Source: Candidatus Altimarinota bacterium (GTDB lineage Bacteria > Patescibacteriota > Gracilibacteria > BD1-5 > UBA2023). From it: 64,000 bases of DNA. Of the stretch, positions 32,168 to 44,579 are shown piece by piece. How positions within the stretch are numbered: the stretch's first letter is position 1; each line of letters starts with the position of its first letter. The notes beneath the pieces were generated by a model. The model was given only the letters and a program-made list of their open reading frames with translations, was not told where the DNA came from and made no database searches. Where the stretch lies: positions 1-64,000 of the forward strand of contig JABFSX010000012.1 in assembly GCA_013268835.1 (NCBI GenBank), given 5' to 3'. The translations under genes were made by a program, and so were the position numbers.

Positions 32168-33586
32168 ATGATTTTTACATTCGCCCATCTTGAAAAGTCC
32201 GTGGAGATTATGTCGAAGAATATCAGAAAACAAGATTTTCTTACCTATTTCAAGAGGTTTTCTCTGATGGCGAGTTCTGAGACCAGCGTTACTATCGGAG
32301 TGATATCATCATTCCACCAAGATAACCTCTCCAAGAAGTTCTATGATGAGATCAAGTCAGCTATCGTAACTATTGTTCCAACTATTGAGGTGATTGATTT
32401 TGTTGTTGATGATACTATCGAGATGCGAGCCATAGACGAAGTGATCGACTGTCGAGATACACAGAAAACTACAGAGAAAAAAACTAAAAATGAAGCTATT
32501 AATGGAGTTGAGATCGTCGAAGGAGTCAATAGTCGTCTTGTATCTGAACGCTACCAGCTCGACAACTTCATCGTAGGGCCCAATACTCAACTAGCTCATG
32601 CTGCCTGTGATGCAGTAGCTCGTCGCCCAGGATCATCATACAATCCACTCTATATCTACGGAAATGTAGGACTCGGAAAGACACATCTTCTCCAGGGTGT
32701 AGCAAATACAATTCGTTCCAAGCAAAAAGATCTCCGAGTGGTATATACAACTGCTGATAAGTTCCTTACTGATTATGTATCAAGTATCAAATGACGCTCC
32801 GTGGACAAGCTTCGAGAGAGATACCGTCAGATTGATGTCCTCGTACTCGACGATGTTCAGTTCTTGGCCGGTAAGAAGCAAACTCAGGAAGAGCTCTACA
32901 ACATCTTCAATATTCTCTACGAAGCAGGGAAGCAGATTATCCTCTCAGGAGATCGTCCACCTCGTGAGCTCACTGAGCTCGAAGCTAGACTCCAGAGTCG
33001 GTTTGAATGGGGAATCACCGTTGATGTCAGTGAACCTGACTATGAGACACGACTTGCCATCATCGGAGAGAAGGCTCGAGCCCGAGAATTCCTCCTTCCA
33101 CAAAATGTAGCTGAGTTCATCGCTGAAAATGTCACTACCAATGTCCGTGAGATCGAGTGAATCCTCAATCAGATTATAGCTGAATATGATCTTCGTGGAA
33201 CTCCTCCAACGATCGAGAATGTTGCTATGCGACTTTCGAAGCTCTCTATCCGTTCTCTCACTCCTTCGATGACAACATCGAAAAGTATCCGATCTACTCA
33301 CTGTAGCTATGAGGATCTCATCCAAGCTGTCTCTGGACACTTCGGTATCGAGATACGAGCCCTCTTATCCGAAGATCGCAAAAAAGAAAATATGATCCCA
33401 AGACAAGTGGCTATGTACCTCCTCAAGAACAAGCTCCACTATACGTACGAACGTATCGGAAATATCTTCTCTGGACGCAATCATACAGCTGTGATGTACA
33501 GCGTGAAGAAGCTCGAAGAAGTCATGAAAAAAAATCAACAAGTGGTCTACGAACTCAATGTGATTCGAGACAAACTCGGAATATAA
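32168..33586 (+). CDS. dnaA: Chromosomal replication initiator DnaA
   Basis: A 472-aa AAA+ initiator. Domain I is residues ~1-85; a linker is followed by domain III with Walker A GNVGLGKTHLLQG, Walker B VLVLDDVQFL, sensor II region ARLQSRFEWG and VREIEGILNQII, whose conserved glycine is TGA. Domain IV holds the DnaA-box-binding SGRNHTAVMYSVKKLEE signature. A second TGA glycine is in SSIKGRSVDKLR. The start is ATG 32168, 11 bp after an AAGGA-like site. dnaN is not adjacent and I see no clear cluster of DnaA boxes, so the origin is not proven here. Confidence 0.96.
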
Positions 33587-33590
33587 TAAA

Positions 33591-33619
33591 AAGATGTCTG
33601 TTTTTACAGGCATCTTTTT
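33591..33619 (+). terminator. dnaA terminator
   Basis: AAGATGTCTGT-TTTT-ACAGGCATCTT followed by TTTATTT; 11-bp stem with one G-U pair. Confidence 0.88.
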
Positions 33620-33621
33620 AT

Positions 33622-33649
33622 TTGACAAGGGGAATGAATCGTCTAGGAT
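33622..33649 (+). promoter_or_regulatory. Promoter of the 33725 gene
   Basis: TTGACA (33622-33627), 16-bp spacer, TAGGAT (33644-33649). Confidence 0.5.
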
Positions 33650-33724
33650 AGAAGGATAATATCAATATATATAGTTTGATTCATCTGGAAAATAAGTATG
33701 TTTTATCTTCTTACTTTTTAACCT

Positions 33725-34168
33725 ATGGAAACAGCTACTCGTCAGGTACGATATATAGAATCCAAGTGACTCTATCTCGTATTCTGACTTTTTTTTATTC
33801 TCTCGTTCTACGCTTTCTACTGGTACTACAAGCCCGTGAATCTCACTGGAACAGGCTCTGTCTATAGTTACTTCACAAAGTATGGAATCTATGTTCCATT
33901 AGCCATCTGATTCCTCTCGATACTCAAGTCATATATCCTTCTTTTTTTGATGTATATACTTCGGATCAATGGACTCATCACGAAGATTCTCATCTATCTG
34001 CTTATCTATGATTTTTGGTTATTTTTTGCTATCCAGCTCCAGTACTATGAACCAAGATATACCGATATTGCCATCGTGATTATCGATGCCTATTCATTTC
34101 CGCTCCTTCTCGCTTCATCTCTCACTCTTCTAGGAGTTATTCTGTTGTCATTTTTTAGAAAGGGATAG
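33725..34168 (+). CDS. Polytopic membrane protein, 147 aa
   Basis: Unrecognised. Four hydrophobic helices (about 17-33, 58-78, 86-103, 121-142) with short loops, aromatic-rich first loop (YAFYWYYKPVN). Four TGA glycines, TAG stop. It precedes a lipoprotein gene by 26 bp and is likely co-transcribed with it. Confidence 0.65.
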
Positions 34169-34194
34169 CTTATTATTTCTTTACATATTTTTCT

Positions 34195-35487
34195 ATGAAA
34201 GCCATCTATTGGATACCTCTTGTAGTATTATTTTTATCAGGCTGTAGCCTCCTTGCTGATATCTGAAATATGATGTGTAGCCTTATGCCAGATAGTGACC
34301 ACTGTTATCAGTTCGGAGCCGCCCAGAGTGGTGACCCAGCAAAATGCGAAAAAATCAAATGAACAAAATTCAAAGATACGGGCAGCAATCCACCTCGTGA
34401 CAAGTGCTATCTTCAGATTGCTCTCAACAAGTGAGACTACTCTATCTGTGACAATATCAAGTGATGACCGATGTCCTACATCAAGGATGGATGTATCGGA
34501 GATGTATGAGAAAAAATTAGCAAAACTGCAATCGCAAGTGATGATCCAAAATGATGTAAGAGCCTGCAAAAATTCCCTAAAACATTTGAATCCAAGTATA
34601 CCGATTGTATCGGTGCCATCATCACTCCAGAAAAACTCAAATCGAGCGATTCCAAGATGGGTGATATTATCGAACAACTCAAAAAAAATCCCGATGATGC
34701 GGATCTCAAAAAAGAACTCGCAAAACTCAAGGCAGACAAGCAGTCAAAATATGAGATGATGAGTGATCCTCAGCGGGCAGCGTATTTCTCAGAAAAACGA
34801 AAAGAGATCATGGGAGATATCGAGGATGAAGATGTGGCTTCAGCAATATCAAAAGAATATACCAAATACCGCTGAAGTGAATCCAATATCAACAATCTTC
34901 TCGATAAACTCGGAGAGATCACCACAAAACAAAAGATGATCAAGCAGATCGACGAAGAGGCCAATGAACTCACCGACAATATCAAGGAGCAACTGGAGTG
35001 AATCGTTGGAGACAAGCAAGATGCGATCATCGGGGCAATGGGGGAGAATGCAAAAGAATGGATAGAAAAAAATGGTGGAGACAAGCTCAAGTGGTCACTC
35101 AAAGAAATGGAGTGGGCAATGTGAAAATATGAGAAATGAAGCGAGATGTACGAATCGATGAAAGGGAAGTACGACAAACTGAAGTGAGCCTATGACGAAG
35201 TTATGGGTTTATACAATCGTGTCGATGAGGTCAACAAGATGCTCGCTGAAGGCAAGATCGATGCCGGCAAAGCGAAGGTCCTGAAGTGAGCTGTTCTCCT
35301 CGATAAGTGACTCGAATACGCAACCTCCTATGTTCCAGTATTCGGTAGTACGATATCCACCGTGAGTAAGGAGACATTTGGAACTGTGATAGAATTGGCA
35401 AAAAAGAGAGCCGAGAGATCTACTGCAATAGAGAAGTGTTTCGATGATCCTGCTCATTGTGATACCGACAAGATCAGTGGATACTAG
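34195..35487 (+). CDS. Large Cys- and Lys-rich lipoprotein, 430 aa
   Basis: Signal peptide with lipobox LSGC (Cys 17). The N-terminal part has about ten Cys in pairs (CSLMPDSDHCYQF, KCEKIKG, RDKCYLQI, SICDNIKG, DGCIGD, WCKSL), suggesting a disulphide-stabilised repeat. The rest is a long Lys/Glu-rich helical region with a Gly-Lys pattern, containing many TGA glycines, and a Cys pair near the end. Family unknown. It could be a cell-surface stalk or binding protein. The transcript ends with a strong terminator. Confidence 0.72.
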
Positions 35488-35492
35488 GGATT

Positions 35493-35516
35493 ACCTCACG
35501 AAAGTGAGGTTTTTTT
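35493..35516 (+). terminator. Terminator after the lipoprotein gene
   Basis: ACCTCAC-GAAA-GTGAGGT followed by seven T in total. Confidence 0.9.
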
Positions 35517-35538
35517 ATAGAAAAATGAAAAAACTCTG

Positions 35539-35574
35539 AAAAATTAATAAAAAATTAATAATTGGTTGTATACT
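35539..35574 (+). promoter_or_regulatory. Recurrent AT-rich promoter element, copy 2
   Basis: AAATTAATAAAAAATTAATA then ATTGGT and TGTATACT. Same block as 7014-7048, here placed before the restriction-modification locus with a ~150-bp leader. Confidence 0.55.
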
Positions 35575-35727
35575 GGCGTGAATATGCTGAATTTTTCCTG
35601 TATATGTAACTGTGATAGTATCACGAATTCATAGGATAATTTGGCTTATTTTTATAGAGAAGTAATTGTTTGGAAAAAAGGGGAGTTTGTATAGAATATG
35701 GAAAATTATTTCTAAATAATCAAAAAT

Positions 35728-37782
35728 ATGGAGAAATTAGAAATTCAAAGAAAAGATTGAAAAATACTTTCTTTTATTAGAAGTTCAACAAAAAAAGAAT
35801 CCTGGCTCACTGAAACACCTGAAGAAACAGTAAGACAAGAATTTGTCTGTAGGCTTGTCAACGACTATTGATACTCACTCGACCAAATGGGAGAAGAAAT
35901 CCTGCTTACAACTTCATCTCGCTGAACAGGAAAGGCGAGAGCAGATATCGTTGTATGGAAAACAAAAGAAGAAAAAGAATCCAATAAGATTGCATTTCTT
36001 GTTGTTGAACTCAAAGCCTCTTTTATCAACCTTAAGGTTGAAGATTGTTATCAATGATATAACTATGCAACATGGAGTCGAGCAAAGCTCTTTGCTGTAA
36101 GTAATGGAAAAGAATTACAAGTATATAAAACAATTGAAGAGGAACTTCCTTTGAATCTTCAACCCGTCAATGACATACCTCACGCAAGCGATATAATCAA
36201 TGAAAATAAGCTTGAGGATTTCTTGAGTAAAACCAAAGAATTTACAGGTGATGAATTCTCAAAAGTTCTCCAAAAGTGTCACAATATTATCAGAAACAAT
36301 GATAAACTCTCTCCCGAGAGTGCTTTTGATGAAATATCAAAAATACTCTTCATCAAGATAATGTATGAACGAAGACCAAAGCAAGAAGCTATTTTTTCAT
36401 TCAAACAATTTCAAAAACTCAAAGACGCATGGAATCTTAGCCGATGAAAAAGTGAAACAGAAAGTTCTTATATGCAGAGACTTTTTGAGGATGTAAAAGA
36501 AGAATTTAAGGAAGATAATATTTTTGAAACTCATGAAAAAATCAATCTACGAGAAGTGAGCTTTGAGCAAATAGTAAAAGAACTAGAGATATATAATCTC
36601 ACCACTACCAGTTCGGATGTAAAATGAATTGCCTTCGAAAAATTCCTCGGTCGAACACTTCGAGGCGAACTTGGACAGTTCTTCACTCCGAGAACACTTG
36701 TTAACTTTATGGTTGATGTACTGAATCCTGTAGAATGAGAACTTATATGTGATCCATCTTGTGGCTCTGGATGATTCTTGATTCGAGCTTTTGAAAAAAT
36801 GAGAGATCAAGTGAGTCATGAATTTATCTTACGAAAGAAAGAAAAACAAAAAGAAGTATTCTGAGAAAATCTTGAAAATATCGAAGACAAATGACTTAAT
36901 GAAAAATATGATTTATTTCTTGAAGAAATAAATAGAGAAGAAGAAGGAAGGATTAGAAATCTTTGCCATGATTCAATATTTGGAACCGATGCAAATCCTC
37001 GTATGGCACGAGTAAGTAAGATGAATATGATTATGCATGGTGACGGTCATAATGGTATACATCACCACGATTGACTCGTCAATATCAAGGAAATATCAGA
37101 AAATAAATTCGATATAATCATTGCGAATCCTCCTTTTGGCTCACGTGTAGCAAAAGACTTGAAAATAGATGGAACAAATATATCTATACTAGATTCATTC
37201 GATGTGGGAAAGTACTCTACACTTACAGAAGTTCTATTCCTTGAGAGGAATCTCAAACTTCTCAAACCTGGATGAAGAATGGGAGTTGTTCTTCCAGAAT
37301 GAGTTCTCAATAATTCCAATCTTCAAAAGGTACGAGACTATTTTGAGTCAAAAGCAAAAATACTATTGATTGTCTCAATTCCACAAGATGTATTCATAGC
37401 AAGTGGTGCCACTGTGAAACCAAGTCTTGTATTCCTCAAAAAGTTCTCAGCCGAAGAAGAAAAAGAATATAAAGATATAAAGGCTCAGGCTGAAAAAGAG
37501 GCTTCACAAGAATATGATGAGATCATAGGAATAAAAAATACTGAATTCAAAAATACTAAAGATAAAGAAGAAAAAAAGAAAATAAAGTCTGAAATATCAG
37601 AACTCGAAAGCAAAAAAGAAACAAAAATAAAAAATATCATAAAAGATAAATTCAATTATCAGATAGCCATAGCTGAGGTGGCTAAGGCAGGAATCTCAAC
37701 AACAGGATGAGTCATAGAAAATGAACTTGAACCACTAGCAAAAGAGTTCTCTGAGTATAGGAACAATAATAATCTCTGGTAA
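35728..37782 (+). CDS. hsdM: Type I-like N6-adenine methylase with N-terminal HsdR_N-like nuclease domain
   Basis: A 684-aa fusion. Residues ~20-135 match the HsdR N-terminal nuclease layout, with PD-(D/E)xK candidates D73 (RADIVV) and E94-x-K96 (VVELKA). Residues ~140-330 are the HsdM helical domain. The Rossmann methylase follows with GQFFTPR, motif I DPSCGSGGFL (from residue 342, second of GG by TGA) and motif IV NPPFG (467-471). A Lys/Glu-rich coiled coil near the C-terminus may hold the S subunit. It would methylate, and perhaps cut, DNA. hsdS follows after 3 bp and no separate HsdR with helicase motors is present. Confidence 0.88.
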
Positions 37783-37785
37783 GAT

Positions 37786-39141
37786 ATGGAAGTGATACAA
37801 AATACATTTTTGAAATTTATAGAGTTTAAAGAATTTTCTTTATGGGATGTAAAGAGGTTATTTTTAACTACCATTAAATCAGATTATCAGATAATTTCAT
37901 TAAAGGAGGTAATAAAAGAAAGAAGCGAGAAAATAAGTTTATTTAATTTTCCTAATGAAAAGTTCTGAATTCTTTGAGTGAACAATAAAGAATGAATTTT
38001 CGATGCTTATGAGGAACTAGGAAAAAATATAAATCAATCATATAAAAAAATGCATCTGAGAGACATAGCTTATAATCCTTATCGAGTAAATGTTGGATCT
38101 GTTTGAATAAAACTAGAACAACATATATTTGATTATATTAGTCCAGCATACGTAGTTTTTTCTTGTGATACAAAGAGATTGTTGCCAGAATTTTTCTGGT
38201 TTATCTTTAAATCAGATTTATTTAATGGATTAGTTCAAGAGAATACAACTTGATCTGTAAGGCAAAATCTAAAATTCTCAACATTAGCAGAGATAAAAAT
38301 CCCTCTTCCAAATCTTGAAGAACAAAAACGTATTATAGATAACTATCAAAATCATCTAAAGGAAGCTGATGAAGCAAATAAAAAAGCGATTGAGTTAGAA
38401 GGAAGTATTGAAAAATACTTAATGAAAGAATTAGGAATTGATCTCCAAAGAAGAGAAAAAATAATTAACCTAAATACTTTCAAAGTAATTAATTTTCTTG
38501 ATACTGAAAAATGGTGAACAAAATACTTATTAAATTCATTAGATTTATGAAAAATATTAAAATCTGATATTTTTCCTATGCGTAAATTAAAGGAATTATT
38601 AGAAATAAATCCTTTAACAAATTTTAAAAAAAACTTAAGCATTTCATTTATTCCAATGAAATATATTAGCGATGAATATTGAGAAATAATGCACCAAGAT
38701 ATAATTAGTTGAACCGAGTCAAATTGATATACAAAATTTAAAGAATGAGACCTTATCTGGTCAAGAATAACTCCTTGTATGCAAAATGGTAAATCTGCAA
38801 TAGTAAAGAATCTAGAGAATTGAATTTGATGTGGCTCTACAGAATATCATGTCTTAAGAAATTCTAATAGTAATATCAAACTTGAATACATTTATACTAT
38901 TTTAAGATTAGAAAAAATACTTAAATTTGCAATGAACTATTTTACATGATCCGCATGACAACAAAGAGTCCCCAAGGAATTTTTAGAAGATTTGCAAATT
39001 CCTCTTCCTCCTATTAAAATTCAAGAGAAAATTGTATCCCATATTACAGCAATGAAAGATGAGATTAAGGGATTCAAGAGACTTTCTGAAAATCTGAAAG
39101 AAACTGCGAAAATGGAACTTGAAAGAGGAATCTTTAATTAA
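37786..39141 (+). CDS. hsdS: Type I restriction specificity subunit HsdS
   Basis: A 451-aa protein with two target recognition domains, each followed by the conserved IPLPxxxxQ and long helix: first LAEIKIPLPNLEEQKRIIDNY with a spacer helix (~185-215), second LEDLQIPLPPIKIQEKIVSH with a C-terminal helix. Repeated ends fit a circularly symmetric S subunit defining a bipartite DNA site. Many TGA glycines. It begins 3 bp after hsdM, and a small membrane protein gene follows by 15 bp. Confidence 0.9.
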
Positions 39142-39156
39142 TAACCTATAGAAACC

Positions 39157-39417
39157 ATGAAAAGAGATTATAAAAATAACTCTCCTGATAATTTTGATAC
39201 TGCAAAGAGATTTCTTCAGTGGGCATATTATGAAGGAGGATTAGGAATGATATTTATTATATTCTGAATATTACTGATTTTAATATTTGCAGTAGCTACG
39301 AGCTTCTTTAACTGGTGTAAAGTCTTAGTTTTACTACTAGGAATAATATCAATAGCCTTATGATTATATCTAAAAAATAAAGACGATAAAAAATGAAATT
39401 CATCTCCCTCAAAATAA
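39157..39417 (+). CDS. Small two-helix membrane protein, 86 aa
   Basis: Unrecognised. A cytoplasmic start (NNSPDNFDTAKRFLQWAYYEGG) precedes two membrane helices (about 30-49 and 54-70) and a basic tail. TGA glycines, TAA stop. It overlaps the following ATPase gene by 25 bp and follows hsdS by 15 bp, so it belongs to the same transcript. It may tether the locus product to the membrane or act as an effector. Confidence 0.65.
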
Positions 39418-41108
39418 AATGATTCAAAAACCTCGATATTGATCTTGATTTTACACAGTCAGAGGGAATTTCGGTGTTTGTTGGAAACAATGGAAGTGGG
39501 AAGAGTAATATACTAGAGGCAATAAGTGCAATATTTTATGCACTATGGGTTGATTGACTGGTTGTTGATTTTGACTTTGAATTAATATATAAGAAAGAAT
39601 GAAAAGAAGTTTTTATAAGCTCTATAAACTGAACATGGATCAAAAAAATAAATGGCAAGGATCAAAAAAATATCTATAATCATTTACCTTCTCAAATTAT
39701 TGCTTTGTATTCTTGAGAAGAAACAAGACTTTATGAGAACTACTATTTGCCAGTTTATAGTTCATACATAAAAAATATAATTACAAGTAAGACCTGAATT
39801 TGAGAACATGTAAATATGACTTTTATAAATAAGGACTTTTGGAATATTGCCTTATTGACTATGGCAGTTTCTGATATATCTATGGAAAAGGTATTTTGAA
39901 ATCTAAAAATAGATAAAATAGTTTTTAATTTCAATGAAAAGAATCTAAAAGATTTTAATAGAAAGAACCCAAATCAAGTAACTAGATTTGCACTATGAAT
40001 TTCTGAAATATGAGACTTGAATTTAGATAAATTCAAAGAAATGCCATTAATTCAAACACACGAAGATTTATATAAACTTTTATCTGTTGCAACTTTTCCA
40101 AAAGAAGAAAGCTATAAATTAGTTAATTCTATTGATTTATTCTTTGATAATCAAGTAAACACAAAGTGTTTAAGTGAATGACAAAAGAAACAAATTTTAA
40201 TCTATTTTGTGACTCAAATTTTAGCTGATGAAGATAGTCTTATCTTGCTTGATGAGCCTGATTCATATATCCATGTTGGAAACAAAGAAAAAATAAAGAA
40301 CTTCATTACTGATTTTCTAGATAATAAAAAAGAATGAGAGTTTATCATGACAACACATTCTCCTACTTTGATGCATAAGTTTGATAAAAAACATCTCTTT
40401 TATCTGGAGAATGGGAAACTAAAGGGCAAGGATAAACGAGAAATCCTTAATGATATAACTGCAGGGCAAATGAGTATGATAGAGATGGAAATATTCTTGA
40501 ATAGTAGCAAAAAGTATCTCCTTGTTACTGAATGAATAACTGATAAAAAACATCTAGAAAATGCTATAGAAAAACTCTGAATAGAAAATCAATTTGATAT
40601 ATATCCTGCTGATTCTTGTGAAAAATTAACAAATTTCTTAGTAACACTACCAAATGAAATATTGGCAAACAAAATAATTATATGAATATATGATTATGAT
40701 AATCCATGATTAAGGTCTCTTAGAAAATTATGATATGAAATTGATAGTAATAAAAAATATAAAGTATTTTGAAAATCGAATAGATTCTGAATTAGCTTAC
40801 CTTATTCTGATGCAAATTTCGAAAATCATGAAGTTTTCACTATTGAATTTATGTACTCAAAGGAGATTTTAAAACAATACAATATGATTGAATATCGAAC
40901 TGTTGACGATATAAATCATTGTATAAGAAATCAAGATCAGAAGTTAAATCTTCAACAAATACAAGAAAGAGATGAATTATATTTTTATAAAGTATCTGAA
41001 TCTGAAACATCCAAAAATAGCTTTGCAAATGAAGCAAGAAACTTTGATAAATCAGAATTTGAATGATTCAAGACTTTATTTGATTTAATCTTGAGTATAG
41101 ACCATTAA
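39393..41108 (+). CDS. OLD-like AAA ATPase with TOPRIM-like domain
   Basis: A 571-aa ABC-type/AAA_21 ATPase: Walker A GNNGSGKS (31-38), signature LSEGQKK, Walker B DSLILLDEPDS and H-loop TTHSPTLMH. After the ATPase the sequence SKKYLLVTEGITDKKHLENAI and IIGIYDYDNPGL resembles a TOPRIM domain (Glu in VTEG, Asp-x-Asp in YDYDN), as in OLD-family nucleases. A nuclease/ATPase role in defence is inferred. The signature and TOPRIM glycines are TGA. It is the last gene of the hsdM-hsdS locus and could supply the missing motor or cutting function. Confidence 0.82.
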
Positions 41109-41146
41109 AATAATCCCCCTCCAACCTTGGAAGGGGATTATTTATG
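41108..41146 (+). terminator. Terminator after the OLD-like gene
   Basis: AAATAATCCCC...GGGGATTATTT; a near copy is used at 41642-41676 after the next gene. Confidence 0.85.
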
Positions 41147-41261
41147 AATAACAGTTACCCTTATACTATCTGTCTTTATTTTGTCTTAGTAGAAATATCT
41201 TTCCCATATACACTGATTGAGTAGCCTGAATTTCAGGAACTATTTTTCTCATCTTACATAT

Positions 41262-41618
41262 ATGGACTCATACAATTCTCCCAGCACAAAGCCACTCTAT
41301 CGGGGCACACAGATCGTCTGGTATATTCTTGGTGTCATAGAGGTATTACTTATATTTCGAGTTATCCTGAAGATATTGGATGCCAATAGCTATGCCTGAT
41401 TCACGAGTTTTATCTATACAATAACCAATCCGCTTGCATCACCATTTCTTAGAGTATTTAGTGTTACCCAGATTCAGGGAAGCATTGTTGAGTGGACAAC
41501 ATTTTTGGCAATGTTTGTGTACTGGGTAGTAGCTATTGCTATTATTAATTTGTTTCTCATGGGGAAGACGGTATCAACACCAGAAGCCGCAAAAAGACTC
41601 GACAGACAAGGGATGTAA
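41262..41618 (+). CDS. YggT family membrane protein
   Basis: A 118-aa protein with a first helix (IVWYILGVIEVLLIFRVILKI), the YggT-like loop with FIYTITNPLASPFLRVF, and a second helix (FLAMFVYWVVAIAIINLFLMG). YggT proteins are small two-helix membrane proteins implicated in division or osmotic stress. ATG 41262 is chosen; an upstream in-frame start would add 15 residues unlike the family. It has its own terminator. Confidence 0.8.
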
Positions 41619-41641
41619 CGAGATTTTCTGATGCAAATAAA

Positions 41642-41676
41642 AAATAATCCCCCACCATTACTGGAAGGGGATTATT
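41642..41676 (+). terminator. Terminator after the yggT-like gene
   Basis: AATAATCCCC...GGGGATTATT, then GATTTAT. It resembles the terminator at 41108. Confidence 0.75.
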
Positions 41677-41694
41677 GATTTATATAAGACTTTT

Positions 41695-44436
41695 CTATAC
41701 CTCATCCAGTTTTATGTATGATCGACGACGAGATTTTTTGATATAAAAATGCATAAGAGCCGTTATAATGATCCAAAAAAACAAAACAAAAAATAGAACA
41801 AGCAGATTTCCATCAAACTGAAGAATCTTATGAAGATCTCATTCAGGATTTATGATAGTATGAAGAAGGAATACAAATACAACAAAAGCAAAAATAAACC
41901 ATACTCGCCTCATGGCTCTATCCTTGAATATGTATATACCCCAAAGCATTCCAAATGGTAATAACGCAAAGAAGGTATCATTGATCAATCAAAAGTATGT
42001 AATCATAAAAAAATTATAGAAAAACGAACTTTTTATAAAAAATAAGGTAGAAAACCACGAAGCAACTCAAATAACAAAAGATATTACTAATATTCGTAGC
42101 AGCAATGAAGGTCTCACCAATTTCCTAGATGCTATACTAGAATTAGACGTTATTCGTATGACACTTCAGAACATAACACTAGGAATCATTCAGACAAATC
42201 TTCCAAAAAGAGCAACAATAAAAGATAAAATATATCCCGTTGGAATAGCCTCTATTTTTAGATTATCTTTTTCAGATTTTTTATGAAAAAGATAGAGGAG
42301 TAAATCTTTTAAAAGAGTAACAAAAGCAAGAACAAGAATCATGATGACGATCGTAACCCAGCCTCTCAGAGAGAGTATATCAAAATCATCGATGATAATC
42401 TGTCCGATAATTCCAAGAATTATAAGACACAAAAATATAAAAATATTATGTTCATATTCTTTCAGAAAAGATGCTATTTTATTTAAAATATTTTTACACC
42501 TTAAGAGCTGTTTTTTTATAAAAATTGCATTCAAAAACTGAAATATTTTCTTGAGAGGATACTCTGTGATTGAGATAAAGAAGTTAGCAAGTCGATTATT
42601 CCAATCTTTTTTTTCTGATAATTCCTCGAAATAAGAATTAAATAATTGTGCCGTAAAGTAAAATACGAGCAAATACAGAAGTGCCAATAAGAAGTTCAGC
42701 GAAATAAGATATGGATTGGTACTGATTTCTTTTGGGGATTTGATATTTGCCAATACGGGCAACAGGTCGGGAGTATCTATATATGGATACTCAAATGAGC
42801 TATCTCCAAAATCTATCAAAAAAATATCTTCTATTCCAAAATTTGGATAATACCCCTTGAGTTGAATTTCATGAAGAAATGATGATATATCAAAGAACAC
42901 GGTATTTTTTTCTATACGGAGATGTTTTTTAAAAAGAATATCTGGAACATTCTCAATTTCATCAAAACTACACTGCTCAGTATTATTGGATAATCAGCAA
43001 GATATTGTTACTCAGTTTTCTCATCAAAAAACTAATAAGAGATGATAATAATCATTGGTTTTTCATATAAAATAGAGATTATTATCTCTGTTCATATATA
43101 GCTCACCATCATTCTTTTTTAATTTCCAGAAGAGTATGTCTCGATATAGAACATCGACAATAAATTCATCAAGTAGTTTTTTCTCAGCTTGAATATCAAA
43201 AACAAAAGTTCTTTGATACCCATCTTCCAGAGTTATATTTTTTCTATACTTTGAGGCAAGATATTGATCTATTTTTTCTCAAAATTCATCATTCCTTAAA
43301 TAGGAATCTACAATATAAAGTTTTGTTCCTTCTAGCCTAGAAAATTTACTACTATTTTGTATCCTGTATTGATCATAGGATTGAGATAAATTTGATCCAG
43401 ATAATTGATTTTTTATATTTTGTTCATAGTAATTCTTGATTCATTCTTCAAGAAGTTTTCAGAGAGATACATAATCTCAAGTAGAGAGATAGGCGAAGCT
43501 TCGTTTGGTGTATTTATCATCTATACTACTTGTAGTAGAAACAATATTTCGTAGGCCTATCTTCGTTTGATCAAATTGAATACTATCCATAGAATCATTT
43601 ACTTCTGGATTCCAATTTGCATAAAATTCTAGAAATTTATTAGAACCTTCTTTTAGGACTGTTACAAAAACACTTTCTCATCTATCTTCGATTCTATAAG
43701 TAAAGTTATACTTATAGGTATTTTTTGGATCAAACCCGAGTATTCATTTTCATCAATACACTTGAATGAGTCGATCATACACGTTTTTATTATACTCAAC
43801 AATAAATTCTCCATTCTCATTCAATGAAATTGATTTGAACTCGTGAGTGTTAGGTCTTTTTGGTTTATATAAGGTATATTCTCATAAATCATCCATCATC
43901 TGAATGGTATTAGTCTTCAGGCTCTGAGGAACCAATACATTGATATAATCATTCGGATTTATATATCTTGCAGCATATGCAAAGGTTCCAATATTTCATA
44001 CAAGATCACTATTATTTGCTGTAAATATTATTCCTAATCAACTATCGTCGATCATTGATTGATTTACTTCGGTAACTTCTATCTGTAGTTTTCATTGCCC
44101 CTTGCTTATATTTATAGTTTTTGGTATTTCTGAAAAACTAAAACCTTTACCAAAAATTAATGACTGAATATTCAATATTCACTCATAATCAACTATCGCC
44201 CTATTTTTATCTTTTATAGAAACTACTATGTCTATAGTTTGTTTTTTTCAGATTCATGATTCAAAAGATACAACTGGATAATCATACTCTATATGAGAAT
44301 ATTGTGACTGGTAGATTTCTAAAAAACTATCGATATCAACTACTTTTTGAGCAATATCACCAGTATTAGTATCAGATCAATAAGCTCATCATAAAATTGA
44401 ATAAATTAAAATAAAAATAATACATAACTTTTTCAT
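41695..44436 (-). CDS. Large exported membrane protein of unknown function, 913 aa
   Basis: A signal peptide (residues ~1-20) is followed by a ~530-residue extracytoplasmic region rich in beta strands, containing a Cys pair (SCGLSNNTEQCSF), and a C-terminal half with about eight membrane helices broken by a cytoplasmic Lys-rich loop (KKSEKDNLK) and ending SRRRSYIKLDEV. I do not recognise the family; the layout recalls predicted envelope or division-linked sensors. About 25 TGA glycines show long residence in this genome. Its promoter region faces the palindrome at 44531. Confidence 0.75.
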
Positions 44437-44530
44437 ATATTTTGTGCTTATAGTATATTCAATAATTTTAAATATATATCTTTACTAAAAAAGGGCAAAT
44501 AGAAATATACTATCGTTGTAGATTGCTTTT

Positions 44531-44578
44531 CTTACAAATAAAAAAGAACCATACGTATGGTTCTTTTTTATTTGTAAG
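44531..44578. terminator. 48-bp perfect palindrome at the element's left edge
   Basis: CTTACAAATAAAAAAGAACC-ATAC and its exact reverse complement, 24 bp per arm. The inner part with A- and T-runs can terminate transcription in both directions. It ends 1 bp before the left direct repeat. Confidence 0.85.
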
Positions 44579-44579
44579 T

